The notes under the pieces were generated by a model, which did no database searches, was not told where the DNA came from, and saw only the letters and a program-made list of their open reading frames with translations. A DNA stretch of 20,326 bases from Lachnoclostridium sp. UBA7215 (GTDB taxonomy: Bacteria > Bacillota > Clostridia > Lachnospirales > Lachnospiraceae), in contig DKUB01000018.1 of assembly GCA_002490465.1 (NCBI GenBank), forward strand, positions 4,275 to 24,600. The letters are read 5' to 3'. A program made the position numbers and the translations under genes. Below, piece by piece: positions 16,010 through 20,326 of this stretch (positions within the stretch are counted from its first letter, which is position 1; each line of letters opens with the position of its first letter).

Positions 16010-16671
16010 TGTCTGCCTCCATTTCGTTCTAATGATACGGTCCAGGACTGCCGAAGCAGTTCGGGACGCCCCTCTATATGTGCAAAATCATTAAACCTCT
16101 CAAGGGAAAAAATATCCCTCGTCTCATCATAGATAATTTCTGTCAGACTGGTATTTTCTATGTCAATGCCAAATTTCAGCTTGTTCTTCTGTCCTGCCTG
16201 CAGAATTTCAGCACAGACCGACCGAATCACTCCCCCGTGGGTCACAATCCCCACACGGTCTTCCTTTTTTTTGCAAATTTCCCGAAGTACCGGCATCACC
16301 CGGCGCACCACATCGGCACCGCACTCTCCTCCGTCCGGATAGGGGATATCCTTTAAATGAAGAGAACGCTCCTTCTGAAAATCGGCATACTCTTTTCGGA
16401 TTTCCTCATTTGTTTTCCCCGTAAGGCCGCCAAAATCAATTTCCTGCATACCAGGAATCGGTTCATATTCCAGATGCAGGTACTCATTTATAATTTCAGC
16501 AGTCTCTCTCGCCCGTAACAGTTCAGAAGAATACAATTTTTCCAGCCCATAGCCTTCCAGACGTCTGCCAAGAAGCCCTGCCTGCTTCCTGCCTGTTCCA
16601 TCCAGTGCCACATCTACATTACAGAGCCTGCTGCACTGACGGCCATGACGTATCAAAAAAATTTCCTTCAT
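15997..16671 (-). CDS. Histidine phosphatase (phosphoglycerate mutase-like) family protein
   Basis: Cofactor-independent phosphatase or mutase acting through a phosphohistidine. The 224-residue product has FLIRHGRQ with R8-H9-G10, SSELLRARETAE at about 47-58 supplying the second arginine, QEIDFGGLTGKTNEEI with the acid Glu, and VTHGGVIRS with the second histidine. Such proteins include phosphoserine phosphatases, alpha-ribazole phosphatase (CobC) and broad phosphatases; the sequence does not decide. The frame is open 43 codons upstream to 16800, overlapping the LytTR gene, but ATG 16671 has GAGGG before it and starts exactly at the family N-terminus. It has its own promoter and a hairpin leader, and overlaps the aminotransferase. 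Confidence 0.9.
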   Translation of the reverse strand: MKEIFLIRHGRQCSRLCNVDVALDGTGRKQAGLLGRRLEGYGLEKLYSSELLRARETAEIINEYLHLEYEPIPGMQEIDFGGLTGKTNEEIRKEYADFQKERSLHLKDIPYPDGGECGADVVRRVMPVLREICKKKEDRVGIVTHGGVIRSVCAEILQAGQKNKLKFGIDIENTSLTEIIYDETRDIFSLERFNDFAHIEGRPELLRQSWTVSLERNGGRQCTK

Positions 16672-16691
16672 ACTTTCCCTCACTCCCGCAG

Positions 16692-16708
16692 GGTGAACCC
16701 CGTTCACC
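16692..16708 (-). promoter_or_regulatory. Perfect 7-bp GC hairpin in the phosphatase leader
   Basis: GGTGAAC-GGG-GTTCACC on the minus strand, stem 7 bp and loop 3 nt. It lies about 20 bp before the ATG and just upstream of the Shine-Dalgarno, within the predicted 5' leader. No U-run follows, so it is not a normal terminator. Confidence 0.7.
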
Positions 16709-16735
16709 ATTGCTTTATTGCACATAAACATTTTC

Positions 16736-16764
16736 AGTATACTGCGAAATCCCCTATGCGTCAA
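16736..16764 (-). promoter_or_regulatory. Promoter of the phosphatase-aminotransferase pair
   Basis: Minus strand TTGACG (16759-16764), 17-bp spacer, TATACT (16736-16741). The -35 and part of the spacer lie in the last codons of the LytTR gene. Predicted start about 16729, giving a ~58-nt leader. Confidence 0.8.
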
Positions 16765-17098
16765 ATATCTGGCGTACCTGCCCCAAATACTTTCTCCCAA
16801 TCATAAGCTCCCCTCTTCCATCATAGAGAATAATTTTCATTCTGTTTAACTGAATCTCTTTAATGTAAGCAGGATTCACAAGCACAGAACGATGGCAGCG
16901 CAGAAAATGTCCCTTTCCTTTCTCCATACATTCACAGAGCTTTAAATATGGTACAAAAATCAGCCGTTCCTTTGTATGTACTGCCACAAAACGATTCTGT
17001 GACTCCATATATACAATATCTTCACACGCAACCCGATAAACAACACCCCGGACATAAAAGCGCATAACATCTGCCGGTGCCTCCAATAATACACTCAC
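16754..17098 (-). CDS. Stand-alone LytTR DNA-binding domain protein
   Basis: Transcription regulator made of little more than one LytTR domain, the beta-strand DNA-binding module of AgrA and VirR type response regulators. The 114 residues show the family pattern: IVYMESQNRFVAVHTKE at 28-44, the basic contact region HFLRCHRSVLVNPAYIKEI at 64-82, and MKIILYDGRGELMIGRKY at 87-104. There is no receiver domain and no transmembrane helix, so the input must come from abundance, a partner, or the XRE protein encoded before it. It starts with GTG, preceded by GGAGGAG, in a 4-bp GTGA overlap with the XRE stop codon, so the pair is translationally coupled. Its targets are unknown. Confidence 0.9.
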   Translation of the reverse strand: MSVLLEAPADVMRFYVRGVVYRVACEDIVYMESQNRFVAVHTKERLIFVPYLKLCECMEKGKGHFLRCHRSVLVNPAYIKEIQLNRMKIILYDGRGELMIGRKYLGQVRQIFDA

Positions 17099-17430
17099 GG
17101 TTTCTCCTCCGACATTCCCTCTATCTGCTCTTTACAATATTCCAAAAGCTCGCACACATAGGCATTCCGCTCAATTGACTCTGCCGGAGCAATATGGTTA
17201 GGAACCTCTGCACTGTTTTTCCCTGTCAGAAGATATTGCGGATCAATCCCCATCTTGCGCTGCAAAAGCAACATTTTGCGGGCATCCAGTCCGTACATAC
17301 CCCTCTCAATTTTTCGGTAATGGCCTTCACTGATCCCAAGCGCATGCGCCATTTCATAACATCCTTTTCCTGCGCTCATCCGCATTCTCTGAAGCCTTCT
17401 GCCAACCAGCTCATTTTCAATATAGTACAT
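17095..17430 (-). CDS. XRE-family HTH regulator coupled to LytTR gene
   Basis: Small DNA-binding protein of 111 residues. An XRE-type helix-turn-helix covers about 8-68: LVGRRLQRMRMSAGKGCYEM, then ALGISEGHYRKIERG with the recognition helix, and LLLQRKMGIDPQYLLTG. Residues 71-85 look like a flexible linker, followed by a short C-terminal helix NAYVCELLEYCKEQIEG. The motif YVCELLEYCK resembles YDYLRLFQYCR at the same place in the divergent plus-strand XRE protein, hinting at a shared dimerisation or sensing element. An ATG four codons further upstream (17442) contains the Shine-Dalgarno GGAGG itself, so ATG 17430 is the better start. Function beyond DNA binding is unknown. Confidence 0.88.
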   Translation of the reverse strand: MYYIENELVGRRLQRMRMSAGKGCYEMAHALGISEGHYRKIERGMYGLDARKMLLLQRKMGIDPQYLLTGKNSAEVPNHIAPAESIERNAYVCELLEYCKEQIEGMSEEKP

Positions 17431-17446
17431 ACTTACCTCCATCTGT

Positions 17447-17459
17447 ACACATTTTGTGT
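17447..17459. repeat. Dyad ACACA-TTT-TGTGT before the minus-strand XRE gene
   Basis: A perfect 5-bp-arm inverted repeat about 17 bp upstream of the XRE start codon at 17430, adjoining its Shine-Dalgarno. It could be an operator or a weak leader hairpin. Confidence 0.45.
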
Positions 17460-17464
17460 TTTTT

Positions 17465-17487
17465 ACATGAATATTGTTTTTTCATGT
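17465..17487. repeat. Dyad ACATGAA-N9-TTCATGT
   Basis: A perfect 7-bp-arm inverted repeat with a 9-bp spacer, 35-57 bp upstream of the minus-strand XRE start. Arm and spacer lengths suit a dimeric HTH protein bound on one face of the helix. Confidence 0.5.
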
Positions 17488-17539
17488 TTATTTTTCTTAT
17501 TGTTTATATTTTAGCAATTTTTTTACAAAAAAGAAAGTT

Positions 17540-17570
17540 CGCACAGCGACTTTTTATTGCGCCATGCGAC
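17540..17570. repeat. Tandem operator-like repeat CGCNNNGCGAC, 20-bp period
   Basis: CGCACAGCGAC (17540-17550) and CGCCATGCGAC (17560-17570) match at 8 of 11 positions and start exactly 20 bp apart, about two helical turns. Each contains the small palindrome CGC-N3-GCG. They form the only GC-rich island in the AT-rich divergent region, which suggests paired protein-binding sites. Confidence 0.65.
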
Positions 17571-17644
17571 AATATCTAATACTTAAAGCGTGAAAAGCAT
17601 GGTTTTAATAAAAATTTAATATTTTTGGTGTGATTTATTGGTTT

Positions 17645-17672
17645 TTGACTTTGAGCAGAAACCTAATATTTT
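17645..17672 (+). promoter_or_regulatory. Promoter of the plus-strand XRE gene
   Basis: TTGACT (17645-17650), 16-bp spacer, TATTTT (17667-17672). Predicted start about 17679, some 60 nt before the ATG at 17740. Confidence 0.65.
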
Positions 17673-17684
17673 GTGTTGGTTTCT
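17657..17684. repeat. Dyad AGAAACC-N14-GGTTTCT spanning the -10 and start site
   Basis: Perfect 7-bp arms at 17657-17663 and 17678-17684. The -10 box lies in the spacer and the right arm covers the predicted transcription start, the position expected for an autorepressor site of the XRE protein encoded downstream. Confidence 0.6.
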
Positions 17685-17739
17685 CTTTCCGGTTTTTTTA
17701 GAATATGATTAAAGAAATAGTAAGCAAATGGAGGCATGC

Positions 17740-18135
17740 ATGAACGATAAGAAACAAGATAACACCAATTTCCCTGAGCGCCAGTATCTATACAATGTCG
17801 GTCTCTGCATAAAAAAATACCGCTGTATAGCCGGACTCAGCCAGGAGCAACTGAGTGCAATTATAGAGTGTGATAAAAATACAATTGGAAACATTGAGCG
17901 CGGCGAAAGAGATCCAAGACTCTCTACACTGGCGCGGATTGCGGACGGGCTTGGCGTCAGCTGCAGCCGCATACTGCGGGAAATTGAGGACACTCCCAAC
18001 GACACACTTGCGGCCTCAATTGAATACGATTATCTGCGCCTATTTCAATACTGCAGGCAGCTTACACCAGAACAATTTAATAATTTATGTAACACCGCAC
18101 ATCTCTACGCGGAATGCAATCACCGGGATGACTAA
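17740..18135 (+). CDS. XRE-family HTH regulator, divergent, plus strand
   Basis: The only plus-strand gene. The 131-residue protein has a canonical HTH at about 20-82: NVGLCIKKYRCIAGLSQEQL, then SAIIECDKNTIGNIERGERD, and LSTLARIADGLGVSCSRIL, a textbook Cro/C1 pattern. The C-terminal part (about 90-127) is helical with YDYLRLFQYCRQLTPEQFNN, a conserved-looking motif partly shared with the XRE on the other strand. GGAGG lies 5 nt before the ATG at 17740; an ATG 12 bp upstream would swallow that Shine-Dalgarno. It is driven by its own promoter with an overlapping dyad and ends 28 bp from the convergent spoIIP stop. Likely an autoregulated repressor; targets unknown. Confidence 0.9.
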   Translation: MNDKKQDNTNFPERQYLYNVGLCIKKYRCIAGLSQEQLSAIIECDKNTIGNIERGERDPRLSTLARIADGLGVSCSRILREIEDTPNDTLAASIEYDYLRLFQYCRQLTPEQFNNLCNTAHLYAECNHRDD

Positions 18136-18163
18136 CCTGCCCGCAGCAGAACTGCGAGGTATC

Positions 18164-19321
18164 TCACCCCTGTCCGCTCAGTACTTTGTGAAGCACATCT
18201 GCCAGAGGCGCTGCCGCATTTTTTGCTTCCTCAACCGTATTGTTCTCATTCCCGAGTTCAATAAGAAGTGAGCGTTCCTGCAGGTGAAGGTTATAGCGAT
18301 ACCCTTTCAGGTAAATCGGTTTTGTAAACCCGTCATAATACTCCATTGCTTTACACTTTAACTGTAAGCTGAATGCAAGGTTACCTTGAAGGTTCGGATT
18401 CTCCAAATAAGTAATCGGGCCGGAACGTGTGCGGCTCAGGCCGTTAAAGAACATTACAATGGCGGACTTCTTCCCGTTTATTGTCGTATAAGTATGCTTT
18501 CCTTTGCCAACGGAATCCCTATGTAAATCAATGACCACTTTTACATCTGGATTTGCCGCCAGTATATTTTTTATTCCGTCGAGCGCCTTATTATATGCCA
18601 GGCTTCTGTCAAGACTCCCATTAATTAAATCATAACGGGTTTTATCATGAATAACTCCATAACCGAGCTTTTCCAATTCTTTCGTCAACTCATCCCCGAC
18701 ACCCACTACAGAATCTTCTATTTTCCCATTTTTACTATCCGAAAAATACTCCGACGCCCCATGCGTATGATAAATTAATATCTGTTTCTTCCCGCTTTTC
18801 TTTTTCATTGTCATATCCCGCTCCAATAGCTCTTTCACTGGAAAAAGGCTTTTCTTGACCGATGTTGTGGAATCCACAATATAAAAATGATTCCACAGAT
18901 ATTCTGTGTCCAGCGTAGAACGCAGCTTTTCTAATGCTGCATTGCTGCGGCGTATCGCTCTGCTGCCCGCTGCCACACTGTTTTCCTCCAATGCCTTTTG
19001 GCCTGAAATATCAATATCCCCCAGCAGCGCTTCCTCTTCCTGTCCAACTACTACACTGCCGCTTCCATTATTCTCCGCCAGTACACGATTATACCGCTCA
19101 CTTTCCGAAATTCCATTCCAATACATCTGACCTCCAAGAAACTCCGCAACAATTTCCTCAACCCCTTGTCCATCTCCGGTATAAATGCCTGCTCCATTGA
19201 CAATCTCTCTTCCCAGTGCCGTAAAAGACTGGATTTTTGGAATTTCATCTACTACAAAAAGGCTGCTGGCAAAAACCGACACACCAATTGCTGCAATAAT
19301 ACGAATCACTATTTTTCCCAT
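18164..19321 (-). CDS. spoIIP: Stage II sporulation protein P, peptidoglycan amidase/endopeptidase
   Basis: Membrane-anchored cell-wall hydrolase acting with SpoIID and SpoIIM during engulfment of the forespore. The 385-residue product has one N-terminal transmembrane helix (about 3-23) and a variable linker (about 25-175). The SpoIIP catalytic domain follows: ILIYHTHGASEYF (H185, H187, E191), VIDLHRDSVGK (H267), FFNGLSRTRSG, NLAFSLQLK and LLIELGNENNT (E355). The frame extends 29 codons further up into gpr, but the Shine-Dalgarno GGAGGAGAAGG directly serves ATG 19321; an ATG at 19339 has AAGGGA abutting it, which is too close. It lies 50 bp after gpr and has a sigma-E-like promoter in that gap. 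The missing SpoIID/SpoIIM genes must be elsewhere. Confidence 0.96.
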   Translation of the reverse strand: MGKIVIRIIAAIGVSVFASSLFVVDEIPKIQSFTALGREIVNGAGIYTGDGQGVEEIVAEFLGGQMYWNGISESERYNRVLAENNGSGSVVVGQEEEALLGDIDISGQKALEENSVAAGSRAIRRSNAALEKLRSTLDTEYLWNHFYIVDSTTSVKKSLFPVKELLERDMTMKKKSGKKQILIYHTHGASEYFSDSKNGKIEDSVVGVGDELTKELEKLGYGVIHDKTRYDLINGSLDRSLAYNKALDGIKNILAANPDVKVVIDLHRDSVGKGKHTYTTINGKKSAIVMFFNGLSRTRSGPITYLENPNLQGNLAFSLQLKCKAMEYYDGFTKPIYLKGYRYNLHLQERSLLIELGNENNTVEEAKNAAAPLADVLHKVLSGQG

Positions 19322-19348
19322 TTTTGCCTTCTCCTCCATTCCCTTAGC

Positions 19349-19377
19349 AGTATATGAGGAAGAAGCCCCTATTATCC
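19349..19377 (-). promoter_or_regulatory. Sigma-E-like promoter of spoIIP
   Basis: Minus strand GGATAAT (19371-19377), 14-bp spacer, CATATACT (19349-19356). Compared with the Bacillus sigma-E consensus (KMATATT, CATACAMT) this matches 5 of 7 and 7 of 8. The -35 overlaps the gpr stop codon; the start near 19342 gives a ~20-nt leader. Confidence 0.55.
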
Positions 19378-20292
19378 CTGTTTTTGCAATGCATGCCTTT
19401 GAAAACAATGATTCATTACATCCGCCAGATCCATACTGATTCTCTTTACAGAATCATCAATATTTTTTGGTGTCACCATGACATTTTCTATGTCCTGCGT
19501 AAATATTTCAATCAGAAAACTTTCAATTTCATGCTCCGAATATCCCTGTTTTGTTAATACCTGTTCCATATAATCTCCAATAATTGTCCTGGCATCCACA
19601 ACAGTCGGAACACCGATGGCAATGACCGGAACGCCCAGGCTTTCCTTTGACAGCTCTTTTCTGCGGTTTCCCACCCCCGCACCAGGGGAAATACCGGTAT
19701 CCGTTATCTGGACAGTTGTACAGAGACGTTTTACGCTCCTCGCTGCCAGAGCGTCCACGACAATGACAAGATCCGGGCGCGTCTGCTCCACCACGCTTTT
19801 CAGAATCTCACTGGCTTCCATCCCCGTCTGGGCCATGACTCCGGGAGCAATAGCACTGACACAGCCGTATTGATTTTCTTCTAAAAAACCGCTGCCAAAT
19901 TCCTGCCCCAGATGTCTGGTGATAAACAGATGGTCTACCATCCGAGGCCCCAGAGAGTCTGATGTTACTTCCCGGTTGCCAAGACCTGCAATGAGAACAG
20001 ACTGGTTTCTCAAGTCCTTTACAATTTTTTCCAGTTCCTCACAAATACAGAGCAGCAAAGGCTCTCTCTCTGCTGTCTCCTGCAGCATTAACTCTGATTC
20101 AATGGTAATGTATGTCCCCTTTGGCTTTTTCATTGCCCGGCTCCCCTCATCATCTTCGATCCTCACTGTTGTTATATTGGCCTTTGCCTCAGGCCTGCGG
20201 CTTTTTTCAAGAATTACCCCCTGTATCTCTACATTGTTTTCGGGAAAACTCTCTCTGACTTCCAGAGCCAAATCCGTTTTCTTTTCATACAT
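19372..20292 (-). CDS. gpr: Germination protease GPR
   Basis: Aspartic-type protease of the A25 family that degrades small acid-soluble spore proteins when spores germinate; made as a zymogen in the forespore. The 306-residue protein has the self-cleavage region KTDLALEV at 5-12, GLGNREVTSDSLGPRMVDH at 103-121 with Asp112, APGVMAQTGMEASEI at 149-163, VIVVDALAARSVKRLC at 176-191 with Asp180, TDTGISPGAGVGNRR, and VIAIGVPTVVDA. It is shorter than the roughly 370-residue Bacillus enzyme. A stop codon in frame 9 nt upstream of the ATG fixes the start, leaving a very short propeptide. GGAGGT lies 11 nt before the ATG. Its promoter is outside the window. Confidence 0.97.
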   Translation of the reverse strand: MYEKKTDLALEVRESFPENNVEIQGVILEKSRRPEAKANITTVRIEDDEGSRAMKKPKGTYITIESELMLQETAEREPLLLCICEELEKIVKDLRNQSVLIAGLGNREVTSDSLGPRMVDHLFITRHLGQEFGSGFLEENQYGCVSAIAPGVMAQTGMEASEILKSVVEQTRPDLVIVVDALAARSVKRLCTTVQITDTGISPGAGVGNRRKELSKESLGVPVIAIGVPTVVDARTIIGDYMEQVLTKQGYSEHEIESFLIEIFTQDIENVMVTPKNIDDSVKRISMDLADVMNHCFQRHALQKQG

Positions 20293-20326
20293 ATATCTTT
20301 AAACCTCCGTTATGAAGTGACTTTTG

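Larger units (their letters stand above)
17431..17739. other. Divergent regulatory region between the two XRE genes
   Basis: These 309 bp separate the minus-strand XRE-LytTR start from the plus-strand XRE start and hold no gene. The region is strongly AT-rich apart from one GC island at 17539-17570. It holds three short perfect dyads, a tandem CGCNNNGCGAC repeat and a plus-strand promoter, all listed separately. A minus-strand promoter must also lie here; TAAAAT/TATAAA sequences at about 17503-17513 are candidates for its -10, without a convincing -35. Confidence 0.75.

Noticed and set aside
16672..16800. 43-residue N-terminal extension of the histidine phosphatase
   Set aside because: It overlaps the LytTR gene and the phosphatase promoter; the family N-terminus and Shine-Dalgarno fix the start at 16671.
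18140..18158. Hairpin CGCAG-CAGAA-CTGCG between the convergent XRE and spoIIP genes as a bidirectional terminator
   Set aside because: The stem is only 5 bp and no U-run follows on either strand.

Overview
The window looks like chromosomal core DNA from an anaerobic, endospore-forming member of the Clostridia, most likely a Lachnospiraceae-type gut organism. Reasons: gpr and spoIIP sit side by side, a cobalamin-dependent methionine synthase lacks the C-terminal reactivation domain, the lysine branch is under a lysine riboswitch, gene leaders are AT-rich, and ribosome binding sites are strong GGAGG types. The assignment is by family resemblance only. I see no transposase, integrase, tRNA, rRNA or CRISPR array. 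Nearly every gene is on the minus strand; only one small regulator (17740-18135) is on the plus strand.

Layout, read from right to left (the direction of transcription). 20292-18164: gpr and spoIIP, with a sigma-E-like promoter between them. 18135-16754: a regulatory island, with a plus-strand XRE regulator facing a translationally coupled XRE-LytTR pair; the ~310 bp between them holds several dyads and a tandem 20-bp-spaced operator-like repeat. 16671-14879: a histidine phosphatase and a class V aminotransferase overlapping by 13 bp, with their own sigma-A-type promoter. 14838-10391: a MetH-type methionine synthase, a family 2 glycosyltransferase and a LytR-CpsA-Psr cell-wall ligase. 10277-8683: ilvN and ilvC, from a very good promoter to a clear intrinsic terminator. 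8467-7679: a Cof-type HAD phosphatase. 7487-6804: a two-OB-fold SSB-like protein. 6718-6224: a BtuR/CobO-like P-loop corrinoid adenosyltransferase. 6227-56: promoter, lysine riboswitch and intrinsic terminator, then dapA-dapB-murF-priA-def.

How they fit together. The riboswitch operon starts with two steps toward diaminopimelate and lysine and continues with MurF, which finishes the peptidoglycan precursor, then the replication-restart helicase PriA and peptide deformylase. No separate promoter gap is visible after dapA, so lysine may attenuate all five genes. Several promoters overlap the stop codon or 3' end of the preceding gene. Several reading frames extend upstream of the plausible start; where a Shine-Dalgarno and family alignment pointed to an internal start, I used that.

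The least ordinary parts are the XRE/XRE-LytTR island and its intergenic operators, the phosphatase-aminotransferase pair, the 14-bp perfect inverted repeat at the left edge, and the breadth of the riboswitch operon. I found no clear new defence or mobile system.
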